Source of the DNA: an uncultured Clostridia bacterium | Lineage (GTDB): Bacteria; Bacillota; Clostridia; Peptostreptococcales; Anaerovoracaceae | Assembly (NCBI GenBank): GCA_937900415.1 | Contig: CALCEY010000014.1 | Span: forward strand, 1-64,000 | DNA length: 64,000 bases | Direction of reading: 5' to 3' | Part shown: one piece after another, positions 19,033 to 28,363 of the stretch | Layout of the letters: each line of letters begins with the position of its first letter | How positions within the stretch are numbered: the first letter of the stretch is position 1 | Program-made: the position numbers and the translations under genes | Notes under the pieces: model-generated | The model's input: the letters and a program-made list of their open reading frames with translations, nothing else | What the model was told of the DNA's origin: nothing | Databases searched by the model: none

Positions 19033-20574
19033 ATGGCAGTATTGATAAACGGACGTGACTTGACCGTAGAAGAGGTCATTCGCGTGTGTCGTGAAGACGA
19101 AGAAGTTAGGCTTACAGACGAAGCTGTTGAAGCTGTCAATAAAGCCAGAGCTTATATCGAAAAAAAGCTTGAGGAGAAAGCCGTGATATATGGTCTTACC
19201 ACCGGTTTCGGAAAGTTTTCCAATGTTGTGATTTCGAGAGAGGAGACCGAAAAACTTCAGCGCAATCTGATTATAAGTCATACCTGCACGATGGGGGAAT
19301 CTTATCCGAGACATTATGTAAGGGCGGCTATGCTTCTCCGCTGCAATGCCCTCGCAAGAGGCAACTCAGGAATAAGGCTTGAAACTTTGCAAACTCTGAT
19401 AGACATGATAAACAAAGGCGTGCATCCTGTGATACCCGAAAAAGGCTCCCTTGGAGCTTCCGGAGATTTGGCGCCGCTTTCTCATATAGCGCTTGGCCTT
19501 ATAGGCGAGGGAAAAGCAGAATACAGGGGAGAGATAATGCCTGCTGCCGAGGCTATGAAAGCGGCAGGAATAAAGCCCGCAACGCTTGCGGCTAAGGAAG
19601 GCCTTGCGCTGAATAACGGAACTCAGATGATGACGGCTATCGGCTTGAATGTTGTATGGGACGCCATTAAGCTTCAAAAAGTTGCCGATATAGCATGTGC
19701 CCTTACGGATGAAGCCCTCCATGCAATAAAAAAGGCTTATGACCATAAGATACATGAGCTTAGGGGACATCAGGGACAGAGAGACGCTGCGGAAAACCTG
19801 AGAACGCTGCTCGAAGGTTCGTCAAACGCACTCCCCCTGCAGCCGGATAAGGTTCAGGACGCCTATGTTTTAAGGTGTGCCCCTCAGATTCACGGAGCGT
19901 CGAGGGACGCGATAAAATATGCGTATGATATGGTATCCGGAGAAATAAACGCCGTTACGGATAACCCTATAGTTTTTCCGGACGATGATGAGGTTATCAG
20001 CGGAGGTAATTTCCACGGTCAGCCGATGGCTCTTACGTTTGATTTTCTTAAGATTGCGATTTCCGAGCTTGCCAACGTTTCTGAGAGGAGGACGGAAAGA
20101 CTTGTGAATCCTGCGCTTTCCGAGGGGCTGCCGGCATTTCTTACAAAACACGGCGGCGTTTGTTCCGGATTTATGATAGCGCAGTATGCGGCGGCCTCCA
20201 TGGTTTCGGAAAATAAAGTCTACGATCATCCTGCATCTGTGGACTCTATTCCATCGTCGGCAAATCAAGAGGATCACGTTTCCATGGGAACGACTTCCGC
20301 AAGGACTGCGGCAATGGTTTTGGACAACGCCCAAAAAGTTGTGGGAATAGAATTGGCGGCTGCAGCTCAGGCAATATGGCTCAGACAGGAGATGGGAGAG
20401 GCTGGAATAGATAAGCTGGCGCCGGCTACAAGAGCGGCCTATGATTATATCAGAAAGATTTCTCACCCTGTTGATGAAGATATAATAATGCACGACGAGC
20501 TGATAAAATTCGACGAGATGATAAAAGACGGCGGACTGCTTGAAGCAGTTGAAAAGGTGACGTCTCTGAAATAG
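19033..20574 (+). CDS. hutH: Histidine ammonia-lyase
   Basis: HutH removes ammonia from L-histidine to give urocanate, the first step of the pathway encoded by the next genes. Its 513 residues are normal length. The Ala-Ser-Gly triad that forms the MIO cofactor is at 142-144 in GSLGASGDLAPLSH, and the catalytic Tyr53 is in YGLTTGFG. The C-terminal SSANQEDHVSMG loop, with catalytic Glu, is also present. GGAGG lies just before the ATG. hutU follows after 22 bases. With hutU, hutI, fchA and ftcD it forms a complete histidine-to-glutamate route. No local hut repressor is seen. Confidence 0.97.
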   Translation: MAVLINGRDLTVEEVIRVCREDEEVRLTDEAVEAVNKARAYIEKKLEEKAVIYGLTTGFGKFSNVVISREETEKLQRNLIISHTCTMGESYPRHYVRAAMLLRCNALARGNSGIRLETLQTLIDMINKGVHPVIPEKGSLGASGDLAPLSHIALGLIGEGKAEYRGEIMPAAEAMKAAGIKPATLAAKEGLALNNGTQMMTAIGLNVVWDAIKLQKVADIACALTDEALHAIKKAYDHKIHELRGHQGQRDAAENLRTLLEGSSNALPLQPDKVQDAYVLRCAPQIHGASRDAIKYAYDMVSGEINAVTDNPIVFPDDDEVISGGNFHGQPMALTFDFLKIAISELANVSERRTERLVNPALSEGLPAFLTKHGGVCSGFMIAQYAAASMVSENKVYDHPASVDSIPSSANQEDHVSMGTTSARTAAMVLDNAQKVVGIELAAAAQAIWLRQEMGEAGIDKLAPATRAAYDYIRKISHPVDEDIIMHDELIKFDEMIKDGGLLEAVEKVTSLK

Positions 20575-20596
20575 AAGTTTGAGGGAGGAAGATAAC

Positions 20597-22621
20597 ATGC
20601 TGGATAATAAAGCTATAGAATCGGCCATGACAATAAGGCTTGGAAGCGAATATCCCGAGTATCCCGAATTTGCGGAGGGAATAAGGAGGGCTCCTGACAG
20701 AGGCTTCAGGTTGACGAAGGAGCAGACGAAAACAGCGCTTAAAAACGCTTTGCGATATGTTCCCGAAGACCTTCATGAAAAGCTGGCGCCTGAATTTATG
20801 GAAGAATTGACGTCGAGAGGAAGGATATATGCATACAGATACAGACCTGCCGGAAAGATATACGGAAAACCGATAGATCAGTATAAGGGCAAATGTCTTG
20901 CGGGAAAAGCCTTTCAGGTCATGATTGACAATAATCTGGATTTTGACGTGGCGCTCTATCCTTACGAACTGGTAACATACGGCGAAACGGGTCAGGTGTG
21001 CCAGAACTGGCTGCAATACAGGCTGATAAAGAAATATCTCGAGGAACTGACGGAGGATCAGACCTTAGTCGTAGAGTCGGGACATCCGCTGGGACTGTTT
21101 CCGTCAAAGCCGGAAGCTCCGAGAGTCGTGATAACCAACTCCATGATGGTGGGAATGTATGACAATATTGACGACTGGGAAATAGCCGAGGAAATGGGCG
21201 TGGCCAACTACGGTCAAATGACAGCGGGAGGCTGGATGTACATAGGACCACAGGGAATAGTTCACGGAACATTCAACACCATTTTAAATGCGGGAAGAAA
21301 ATATCTCGGAGTTGCGGAGCAGGGCGATCTGACAGGACGTACTTTCGTATCATCAGGGCTCGGCGGAATGAGCGGGGCTCAGCCCAAAGCGGCTAATATA
21401 GCGAGAGCCGTGGGAATTTTTGCCGAAGTTGACCTTTCAAGAATAGAAACGAGACATGCTCAGGGATGGGTAGATGTAGTTATGGATGACTTGGACGAAA
21501 TCTTTAAGCTGGCTCTTGAAAAACTGTCGGCAAAGGAAAGCATATCCATAGCTTATCACGGAAATATAGTTGATTTACTGGAAGCAGCGGTAGAAAAAAA
21601 CTTCAGCATAGATTTGCTTTCCGACCAGACCTCGTGTCACAATGTATATAACGGCGGATACTGTCCGGCAGGCATGACCTTTGAAGAAAGGACGAAGCTG
21701 CTTCACGAGGACAGGGAGCTGTTCTGCCGTGAGGTGGATAAAACTCTGCACAGGCATTATAAAGCTATAAAAACGCTCACCGAAAGAGGAACGTATTTCT
21801 TCGATTACGGCAATTCCTTCATGAAAGCGATGTATGATGCGGGAATCAAAGAAATTTCAAAGAACGGATACGACGATAAGGACGGCTTTATATGGCCTTC
21901 ATATGTTGAAGATATAATGGGCCCCGTATTATTCGATTACGGATACGGACCTTTCAGATGGGTATGCTTGTCAGAAAATCCGGAGGATCTGGATATTACC
22001 GATAAGGCGGCCATGGACTGCATAGATCCGGAACGCAGGGCGCAGGACAGAGACAACTGGGTATGGATAAGAGACGCTAAAGCCAACAAACTTGTGGTGG
22101 GAACGCAGGCCAGAATACTTTATCAGGACGCAGAGGGCAGAACGAATATCGCTCTCAGGTTTAATGAGCTGGTGAGAGAAGGCAAGATCGGGCCTGTAAT
22201 GATGGGAAGAGATCATCACGACGTTTCCGGAACGGATTCTCCGTTCAGAGAGACATCAAACATCAAGGACGGTTCCAACGTAATGGCCGATATGGCTGTG
22301 CAGTGCTTTGCCGGAAACGCAGCCAGAGGCATGTCTTTATGCGCTTTGCATAACGGCGGCGGCGTAGGTATAGGAAAGGCAATAAACGGAGGCTTCGGTC
22401 TGCTCTTAGACGGAAGTGAAAGAACAGATGAGATAATAAAATCGGCGATGATGTGGGACGTAATGGGCGGAGTAGCCAGAAGAAACTGGGCGAGAAATGA
22501 AAACGCCCTTTCGACAGCGGCTGAATACAATACGAACTATGCGGGAAAGGGACATATAACGCTTCCGTTCATAGCTGACGACGGTCTTGTGGAAGCCGCC
22601 GTAGAAAAGTTTCTGAAATAA
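20597..22621 (+). CDS. hutU: Urocanate hydratase, long form
   Basis: Urocanase hydrates urocanate to 4-imidazolone-5-propionate with a tightly bound NAD. I take ATG 20597 (MLDNKAIES), which has GGGAGG 8 bases upstream. An earlier TTG has no ribosome site. The 674 residues exceed the roughly 550 of the Pseudomonas and Bacillus enzymes and fit the longer form known in anaerobes. Signature stretches are SSGLGGMSGAQPKAA (NAD-binding), DQTSCHNVYNGGYCPAG with the catalytic cysteine region, and GRDHHDVSGTDSPFRET. It is the second gene of the hut operon; hutI starts 64 bases downstream. Confidence 0.95.
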   Translation: MLDNKAIESAMTIRLGSEYPEYPEFAEGIRRAPDRGFRLTKEQTKTALKNALRYVPEDLHEKLAPEFMEELTSRGRIYAYRYRPAGKIYGKPIDQYKGKCLAGKAFQVMIDNNLDFDVALYPYELVTYGETGQVCQNWLQYRLIKKYLEELTEDQTLVVESGHPLGLFPSKPEAPRVVITNSMMVGMYDNIDDWEIAEEMGVANYGQMTAGGWMYIGPQGIVHGTFNTILNAGRKYLGVAEQGDLTGRTFVSSGLGGMSGAQPKAANIARAVGIFAEVDLSRIETRHAQGWVDVVMDDLDEIFKLALEKLSAKESISIAYHGNIVDLLEAAVEKNFSIDLLSDQTSCHNVYNGGYCPAGMTFEERTKLLHEDRELFCREVDKTLHRHYKAIKTLTERGTYFFDYGNSFMKAMYDAGIKEISKNGYDDKDGFIWPSYVEDIMGPVLFDYGYGPFRWVCLSENPEDLDITDKAAMDCIDPERRAQDRDNWVWIRDAKANKLVVGTQARILYQDAEGRTNIALRFNELVREGKIGPVMMGRDHHDVSGTDSPFRETSNIKDGSNVMADMAVQCFAGNAARGMSLCALHNGGGVGIGKAINGGFGLLLDGSERTDEIIKSAMMWDVMGGVARRNWARNENALSTAAEYNTNYAGKGHITLPFIADDGLVEAAVEKFLK

Positions 22622-22685
22622 TCGCAAGACCAAGAATTTGCGGTCAAGATTTAGGCCGCGTATGCACTGTAATAGAGAGGAGAAA

Positions 22686-23924
22686 ATGTCGAGTTTACTT
22701 ATAAAAAACATCGGACTGCTGCAAACGCCCGCAGGCAGCTTCAGCCACAAAGGGAAGACTCAAGGTGAGAACCTTAAGCTTAGAGACGCAGCTGTCCTGA
22801 TAAAAGACGGAATAATACAGGCAATAACAGACGGCGGCAAATTACCGTGTATGCCGGAGGAGGCGGAAACCGTCGTTGACGCAGAAGGCAAGCTGGTCAC
22901 GCCGGGCTTGGTTGACGGTCATACGCATATGGTTTTTGGCGGATACAGACAAAATGAGATTTCTCTGAAGCTTAAAGGAGCCGGTTATCTGGATATTTTG
23001 AGAGCCGGCGGCGGTATCATGGATACGGTGAGAAAGACGAGAGAGGCTTCCTTTGAAGAGCTTTACGATAAAACGCAAGGATTCCTTGATGAGATGATGT
23101 GCCTGGGCGTTACAACGTGCGAAGCTAAAAGCGGCTACGGCCTCGAGCTTGAAACGGAAGTTAAGCTGCTGGAGGTAATCGAAAGGCTGAACGCAGACCA
23201 TCCAATGGACATAGTGGCTACCTTTATGCCTGCTCATGCTGTAGAGGAAAAATGGAAGGGACATGAAGAGGACTATATCCGTCTGTGCTGCGATGAGATG
23301 ATGCCTTATGTCAGGGAACGCAACCTGGCTGAGTTTTGCGATATATTTACTGAAGCTTCTGTTTTTAACGCAGAGCAAAGCGAGATATATATGAAGAAAG
23401 CGAAAGAACTGGGCTTCGGACTTAAGATACATGCAGACGAGATTGAAGCCATAGGAGGTTCCCTTCTGGCAGGAAAGATGAAAGCTGCGTCTGCGGAACA
23501 TCTGATAGTAATAGATGAAGCAGGACTTGAAGCCTTGTCTGAGGGAGGCGTTACAGCTATGTGTCTTCCGGCTACGTCATTTTATCTGGGAGCCGGGTTT
23601 GCCCCTGTCAGAAAAATGATAGATGACTTTGAAATCCCCGTAGCAATGGCTTCCGATTTCAACCCAGGTTCATGTCCGTCCCTAAATATGCAGCTGGTAA
23701 TAAATTTGGGATATTTGAAATACAGAATGACTCCGGAGGAAATTTTAACTGCTGTAACCATCAATCCGGCCTGCGCAATCAACCGGGGAGATAAGACGGG
23801 AACCTTAGAGGTGGGAAAACAAGGGGATCTGGTCGTATGGGATGCTCCGGATATGGAAACGCTATGCTATCGTTTTGGATCAAATCTTGCGGTGCAAACA
23901 GTAAAGAAAGGAATTTTAGTGTAA
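22686..23924 (+). CDS. hutI: Imidazolonepropionase
   Basis: HutI hydrolyses imidazolonepropionate to N-formimino-L-glutamate. It is a metal-dependent amidohydrolase of 412 residues when started at ATG 22686, which has AGAGGAGA just upstream. The metal ligands His79 and His81 are in VDGHTHMVFGG. Further signature stretches are TTCEAKSGYGL, LKIHADEIEAIGG and the final Asp in AMASDFNPGSCPS. The gene is preceded by hutU, and fchA begins 1 base after its stop, so these two are surely co-transcribed. An earlier in-frame ATG at 22638 adds a stretch unlike the family N-terminus. Confidence 0.95.
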   Translation: MSSLLIKNIGLLQTPAGSFSHKGKTQGENLKLRDAAVLIKDGIIQAITDGGKLPCMPEEAETVVDAEGKLVTPGLVDGHTHMVFGGYRQNEISLKLKGAGYLDILRAGGGIMDTVRKTREASFEELYDKTQGFLDEMMCLGVTTCEAKSGYGLELETEVKLLEVIERLNADHPMDIVATFMPAHAVEEKWKGHEEDYIRLCCDEMMPYVRERNLAEFCDIFTEASVFNAEQSEIYMKKAKELGFGLKIHADEIEAIGGSLLAGKMKAASAEHLIVIDEAGLEALSEGGVTAMCLPATSFYLGAGFAPVRKMIDDFEIPVAMASDFNPGSCPSLNMQLVINLGYLKYRMTPEEILTAVTINPACAINRGDKTGTLEVGKQGDLVVWDAPDMETLCYRFGSNLAVQTVKKGILV

Positions 23925-23925
23925 T

Positions 23926-24549
23926 ATGAAATTAGCGGATATGAATTTAAGAGATTATCTCGACGTTTTAAAATCAGAAGCGCCGGCTCCCGGCGGCGGC
24001 TCTGTGAGCGCTCTTTCGGGAGCACAGGGAGCGGCGCTGGTTTCCATGGTATGCGAATTGACAATACCTAAGGAAAAATATGCGGAGCATAGAGAGCTTT
24101 GTCAAACTGTCAGAGAAGAAATTTTAAAGATATACGGCTTGCTTGTTTCGGGTATAGATGAGGATACGGAAGCTTTCAATAAGGTATCGGCGGCAATGAA
24201 GCTGCCAAAAGATACCGATGAGGAGAAAGCCGTAAGGAGTCTTGCGCTTCAGGAAGCTGTCGTTACGGCGACGGAGGTTCCGTATAGAGCCATGGAGCTT
24301 TGCTTGGCGGGACTTGAAATAACGGAAAAAATTGTAGGAAAATCAAATCCCAATGCAGCTTCGGACCTGGGAGTGGCGGCGCTCAATCTGCTTGCGGGAG
24401 TCAAGGGAGCTTACTTAAATGTGATGATAAATCTGCCGCTAATCAAAGACGAGAAGGTAAAAGCACGCTTTGCCGGGGCAGCAGCCATGGCAGAAGGGGC
24501 TGAAAAGAAAGCGGAAAAAATTTATGCAGACGTTGCCGGCATGCTGTAA
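23926..24549 (+). CDS. fchA: Formimidotetrahydrofolate cyclodeaminase
   Basis: FchA releases ammonia from 5-formimino-tetrahydrofolate to give 5,10-methenyl-THF, feeding one-carbon metabolism. The 207 residues match the stand-alone cyclodeaminase. The N-terminal LRSEAPAPGGGSVSALSG-like region is present here as LKSEAPAPGGGSVSALSG, followed by NPNAASDLGVAALNL. The ATG follows the hutI stop by a single base and lacks a strong ribosome site of its own, suggesting translational coupling. In animals this activity is fused to the formiminotransferase; here the partner ftcD is the next gene. Confidence 0.93.
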   Translation: MKLADMNLRDYLDVLKSEAPAPGGGSVSALSGAQGAALVSMVCELTIPKEKYAEHRELCQTVREEILKIYGLLVSGIDEDTEAFNKVSAAMKLPKDTDEEKAVRSLALQEAVVTATEVPYRAMELCLAGLEITEKIVGKSNPNAASDLGVAALNLLAGVKGAYLNVMINLPLIKDEKVKARFAGAAAMAEGAEKKAEKIYADVAGML

Positions 24550-24624
24550 TTGCAGAAATTTTTAAGGATAAAAGCTTATTAAGCTGCCAGGAAGTCCAGA
24601 TGAATGTATAAAAGGAGTGAAAAA

Positions 24625-25521
24625 ATGGCACAGATTATAGAGAGTATTCCGAATATTTCCGAAGGAAGAAATAAAGAAGTTATCGAGGCCTGTGTGGATC
24701 AGATAAGAACCACGGCCGGCTGTACTCTGCTGAACTATTCTTCAGACCCCGATCACAACAGAACGGTTATAACTTATATAGGAAACGCCGAGGGAGTGGA
24801 AGAAGCCAGCGTCAAGCTGGCGAAAAAAGCAGTTGAGCTCATAGACCTTACAAAGCATAGAGGAGAGCATCCGAGAATGGGCTGCGTCGACGTAATGCCC
24901 TTCGTGCCTATCAAAGACGCAACCAATGAAGAATGTATAGAGCTTTCCGAGGCGGTAGGAAAAAGAATAGCAGAAGAAGCTGATTTACCGGTGTTCCTTT
25001 ATGAGTTGTCGGCTCGAAAGGAAGAAAGAAAAAATCTTGCAGCGATAAGAAAGGGACAGTTTGAGGGAATGTCTGAAAAAGTTAAAACTCCGGGCTGGGA
25101 GCCTGATTTCGGCGGCGCAAGGATACATCCGACCGGAGGAGTTGTTGCGGTTGGAGCAAGACCTCCGCTTGTTGCGTATAATCTCAATTTGAACACCTCT
25201 GATGTTGAAGTGGCCAAGAAGATAGCTAAGATAATAAGAGAAAAAGACGGGGGCCTTAATAATGTAAAGGCAATGGGCTTTATGCTTGAAGACAGAAACA
25301 TAGCGCAGGTTTCCATAAACATGACGGATTTTAGAGTTACGCCGCTTTACCGGGTAACTGAGCTTGTTAAATCGGAGGCAAAGAGATACGGGGTTACGGT
25401 CATAGGCTCTGAAATTATCGGACTTTGCCCGATGAAAGCGTTGATAGACAGCGCCGAGTATTACCTTCAGATTGAAAATTTCAGTTTTGAAGATCAGGTG
25501 CTGGAAAATTACATAATATAA
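24625..25521 (+). CDS. ftcD: Glutamate formimidoyltransferase
   Basis: This enzyme moves the formimino group of formiminoglutamate to tetrahydrofolate, leaving glutamate. Its product is the substrate of FchA. Started at ATG 24625 (MAQIIESIPNISEGR), with AAAGGAGTG upstream, it has 298 residues, the length of the transferase domain alone. Typical stretches are PNISEGRNKEVIEA, DPDHNRTVITY, HRGEHPRMGCVDVMPFVP and the GGARIHPTGGVVAVGARP folate loop. It completes the hut pathway. Sortase B starts 27 bases after its stop and may be read from the same transcript. Confidence 0.95.
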   Translation: MAQIIESIPNISEGRNKEVIEACVDQIRTTAGCTLLNYSSDPDHNRTVITYIGNAEGVEEASVKLAKKAVELIDLTKHRGEHPRMGCVDVMPFVPIKDATNEECIELSEAVGKRIAEEADLPVFLYELSARKEERKNLAAIRKGQFEGMSEKVKTPGWEPDFGGARIHPTGGVVAVGARPPLVAYNLNLNTSDVEVAKKIAKIIREKDGGLNNVKAMGFMLEDRNIAQVSINMTDFRVTPLYRVTELVKSEAKRYGVTVIGSEIIGLCPMKALIDSAEYYLQIENFSFEDQVLENYII

Positions 25522-25548
25522 AACTTTAGGTATTTTGGAGAAACCTTT

Positions 25549-26328
25549 ATGAAAGAGAAAAAATCGAAATCCGGAAAAAAACAATTTTATACGGTACTGA
25601 TGCTTATATGTATAATAGTCTTTCTTTTCGCATTATATAGGGTCGTCAGCATACTGATAGATTATAAAAAGATTGACGACTATTATGAAAAAGCGGGAGA
25701 GGAGTTTCTGGAAAAAGATAACGGAGAACTTATAGCCGTGGATTTTCAGAAGCTCAGAGATATTAATGAAGACGTGTCGGGCTGGATATATATCGAAGGC
25801 ACAGATATAAGCTATCCCATTATGCAGGGAAAGACCAATGATTTTTATCTGTTCAGAGATTATGAAAAAAATTACCTTGTGGCTGGCAGTATATTTTTAG
25901 ACGCTGCCAATGCCGGAGATTTCACCGACGGACACACTATAATTTACGGGCATAACATGCACAATGGGGCGATGTTCGGTACGCTGGACAAGTTTATGGA
26001 GGAAAAATACAGAGAAGAGCATCCGTATATAAATATTCTGACTCCCGACGGAACATGGCATAAATATGAAATATTTTCTTCGTATATAGCCGGGATTGAG
26101 GACGGAACATTTACAGTTTTCAATGAAAATAAAGAAGAATATGAAAAGTATCTGAAGCTGACTAAGGAAAAGAACCTTTACAGCAATACGAGCCTGCCGG
26201 AAAACGGAGAGAAAATCCTCACTCTCTCCACCTGTACGGAGGACAGCGATGATTACAAGAGATATGTGATCCATGCCAAATATGTGGGAACTGTTGAAAA
26301 ACTGGGAACGGCGGACGACGACCGATAA
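25549..26328 (+). CDS. srtB: Class B sortase
   Basis: Sortases are membrane-anchored transpeptidases that join surface proteins to the cell wall. The 259-residue protein has one N-terminal membrane helix (about 13-38, cytoplasmic side basic) and an extracellular catalytic domain. Catalytic residues are His135 in YGHNMHNG, Cys229 in TLSTCT and Arg238 in KRYVIHAKY. The spacing and the long segment before the Cys fit class B. No gene in the window encodes an obvious sorting signal, so the substrate is elsewhere. It lies 27 bases after ftcD, and a strong terminator follows at once. The link to histidine catabolism is probably positional only. Confidence 0.92.
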   Translation: MKEKKSKSGKKQFYTVLMLICIIVFLFALYRVVSILIDYKKIDDYYEKAGEEFLEKDNGELIAVDFQKLRDINEDVSGWIYIEGTDISYPIMQGKTNDFYLFRDYEKNYLVAGSIFLDAANAGDFTDGHTIIYGHNMHNGAMFGTLDKFMEEKYREEHPYINILTPDGTWHKYEIFSSYIAGIEDGTFTVFNENKEEYEKYLKLTKEKNLYSNTSLPENGEKILTLSTCTEDSDDYKRYVIHAKYVGTVEKLGTADDDR

Positions 26329-26362
26329 AGAAAACACGCACCCTTAGGGGTGCGTGTTTTCT
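26329..26362. terminator. Strong terminator after srtB
   Basis: AGAAAACACGCACCC (26329-26343) pairs perfectly over 15 bp with GGGTGCGTGTTTTCT (26348-26362) around a TTAG loop. A and T runs on the arms allow use from both sides, including the convergent lipoprotein gene. Confidence 0.88.
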
Positions 26363-26445
26363 GAAAGTGTGTGTGTATTCAATAAAAGAAGGAAAGTTTG
26401 CTAAGTTAATAGTAATTACCTTTCGTATTACTACTCATAATATTA

Positions 26446-26889
26446 CTACTGATACGTAGAAAAGTCAACAAATTCCCATGAAATTTTATCGCCATCTTTT
26501 AAAATTTGCTCATTGGCTCCAACCATGACCGATTCTCCGTTTATGGTATATATCCAGCCGGTGGTTTCCGCCAGATCTCCCTGATTTAGACCTAACATTC
26601 CTTTGATGTAGCCTTCTGCGGGATCTATGTTTATTTCGAGCTCGTTAGCAACGCAGTACAGCTGCGTTGCGTCAAGGACGGAGGTTCCCTCCTCGACTGT
26701 AAATTCCATATTTTCTATAGGTTCAAAGCCTTCTGACTCAACCTGATCATTTTCGCTGTCAGAGAAAGAAATAGTTATGCTGATGGGATTGGCAATGTCT
26801 GCCGGGTCGGATTCGCTTTTTTTCTCTGAACATGAGAACAGCGCAAAAGAAAGAATAAGTACGCATAGTAAAGATAAAAATTTTTTCAT
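26446..26889 (-). CDS. DUF4430-type lipoprotein
   Basis: A 147-residue exported protein. The signal peptide MKKFLSLLCVLILSFALFSC ends in a lipobox with Cys20, so it is probably anchored to the outer face of the membrane. A Ser/Glu/Asp-rich linker follows, then a DUF4430-like domain. That domain shows EEGTSVLDATQLYC, a short helix region, and the typical end GWIYTINGE, DGDKISWEF. Related domains occur in cobalamin-binding carriers and adhesin-like proteins of Clostridia. The function of this one is unknown. It is followed on the minus strand by nothing but the srtB terminator. It lies downstream of the amidohydrolase-like gene with a 55-base gap. Confidence 0.75.
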   Translation of the reverse strand: MKKFLSLLCVLILSFALFSCSEKKSESDPADIANPISITISFSDSENDQVESEGFEPIENMEFTVEEGTSVLDATQLYCVANELEINIDPAEGYIKGMLGLNQGDLAETTGWIYTINGESVMVGANEQILKDGDKISWEFVDFSTYQ

Positions 26890-26944
26890 TTTAACCTCCT
26901 ATTTAAATGCAAAATTACTGATTATAACAAAATTATTGAACAGT

Positions 26945-28276
26945 TCAATTACATGAAGAACGTTGATAAATGACTTTACCGTTGAAAACGGTAATCACAG
27001 CCTTTTCTGACGGCAGCCCCAATTCTGCGTTTTCATAAGGATTGTTTTCAAATACTGCAATATCTGCAAGCTTACCGGGCTCTATGCTTCCGGCTGTGTC
27101 TGATATGCCTGCTATGAAAGGCGCATTTTGCCAAGCATGTTCCTTGAATTCATCGGATATGCCGTATATGCTGTCATGCCACATGAGCTCCTTTTTTATT
27201 TCCTCAGGAAGCGAGCATGTGGATTCTATTGCAATCATATCCTTATAGCCTTTACCACGGACGTGTTCGGCCGCCAGATAAGCTTTTTTCAAATCAGCCT
27301 GCTCCTGAGCTCTGAAATATATATCAAAATTTTTATCGGCAGCTTCTTCTGAAATAGTGTTCAGAGATTGCTGTGAAAAGTCCATAGGACAGTTTTTTTG
27401 ATTAAGTTCAATTAAAAGAAGGTTGGCGTTGATGAAGCCGTTCATCTCATTGCAGTTGGTTTTCATCTGCATTAGCCGATGCAGAAGGCCTTTGGGCAGA
27501 AGCGGCCTGTTTAGAAAATACGAGCTGAAAAATCTTTGATGCAAGAGCCCTTCGTTATAAAGGCTTATGAGGGCGTCTTGATATAAAGCTTCAAAATAGT
27601 CCGGCGCTCCTAAGCTCATGCTTGAGGTTATGCCTCTTTCGATATTTTCTGTGAGCTGCGTGGAAACGCTTTGTTCCAGCTCCTCAAAGTCAAAGGGAAC
27701 GAAAAGGTTAAGGATATAAGGGGTAGTTATATATCTGACCATTTCTTCCTCGGCGGTTTGAGTTATAATTTCTTCCGCTTGTGAATTGAAGATGCAGGAA
27801 ATGTTGTTTTCGCAAAGCAGGACTACAGGCTTTTCCGAACATGCGGAGTCGAGAAATTCAGCCGCGGCCTTGCCGTCGTTTTGCAGTTCTTCATCAAAGA
27901 TGCTTTCATTATACCCGAAGCCGAATATCACTTCAGCTTCCTCATGAGAGTCTGCCCAGCCTTTTATAAGGGTAAGCAGTTCGTCTTTATTCGGGCAGCC
28001 GTTTAAGTCGAGATACTTTCCATGAAAGACTTTCAGCGAAGGAGCCTGCCAAAGGGAAACAAAGCCCGGCACTGCGTATTTGCCATCGAGGTCTATAATT
28101 TCAGTATTGCCGTTTATAAGAGCTTCAATACTGCTTAAGTCTCCTGCGGCTATAATTTTACCGTCCTGACATGCCACGGCCTCTGCTTCAGGCATATCAG
28201 CGTTTTGAGTTATTATTCTGCCGTTTTTCAGGATTAGATCTGCGGCAGCTTTTTTCTTAAAAAGTCCGAACGCCAT
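26945..28276 (-). CDS. YtcJ-like amidohydrolase homologue lacking metal ligands
   Basis: The ends of this 443-residue protein match the YtcJ amidohydrolase family: ILKNGRIITQNADMPEAEAVA at the start and SIEPGKLADIAVFENNPYE at the end. Where active relatives have the metal-binding HxH after VPGF, it reads GFVSLWQAP (Trp75 and Ala77 in place of the His pair). The later His, IEHA and GTDYP motifs of the intact paralogue at 57986 are also missing, and it is about 85 residues shorter. Catalysis by the usual mechanism is unlikely. The frame is uninterrupted, so it may be a retained pseudoenzyme rather than decay. I place the start at 28276, where GGAGG lies 5 bases upstream. Confidence 0.75.
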   Translation of the reverse strand: MAFGLFKKKAAADLILKNGRIITQNADMPEAEAVACQDGKIIAAGDLSSIEALINGNTEIIDLDGKYAVPGFVSLWQAPSLKVFHGKYLDLNGCPNKDELLTLIKGWADSHEEAEVIFGFGYNESIFDEELQNDGKAAAEFLDSACSEKPVVLLCENNISCIFNSQAEEIITQTAEEEMVRYITTPYILNLFVPFDFEELEQSVSTQLTENIERGITSSMSLGAPDYFEALYQDALISLYNEGLLHQRFFSSYFLNRPLLPKGLLHRLMQMKTNCNEMNGFINANLLLIELNQKNCPMDFSQQSLNTISEEAADKNFDIYFRAQEQADLKKAYLAAEHVRGKGYKDMIAIESTCSLPEEIKKELMWHDSIYGISDEFKEHAWQNAPFIAGISDTAGSIEPGKLADIAVFENNPYENAELGLPSEKAVITVFNGKVIYQRSSCN

Positions 28277-28363
28277 ATTGTCCTCCATACTAATATCAAA
28301 AATATATTACCATAAAAAAATATAATATGATATACTTAAATTTATATAAAGGAGATAAACTTT

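Noticed and set aside
26945..28276. Calling the degenerate amidohydrolase a pseudogene
   Set aside because: No frameshift or internal stop is present, it has a good ribosome site, and both ends are conserved. A non-catalytic protein is as likely.
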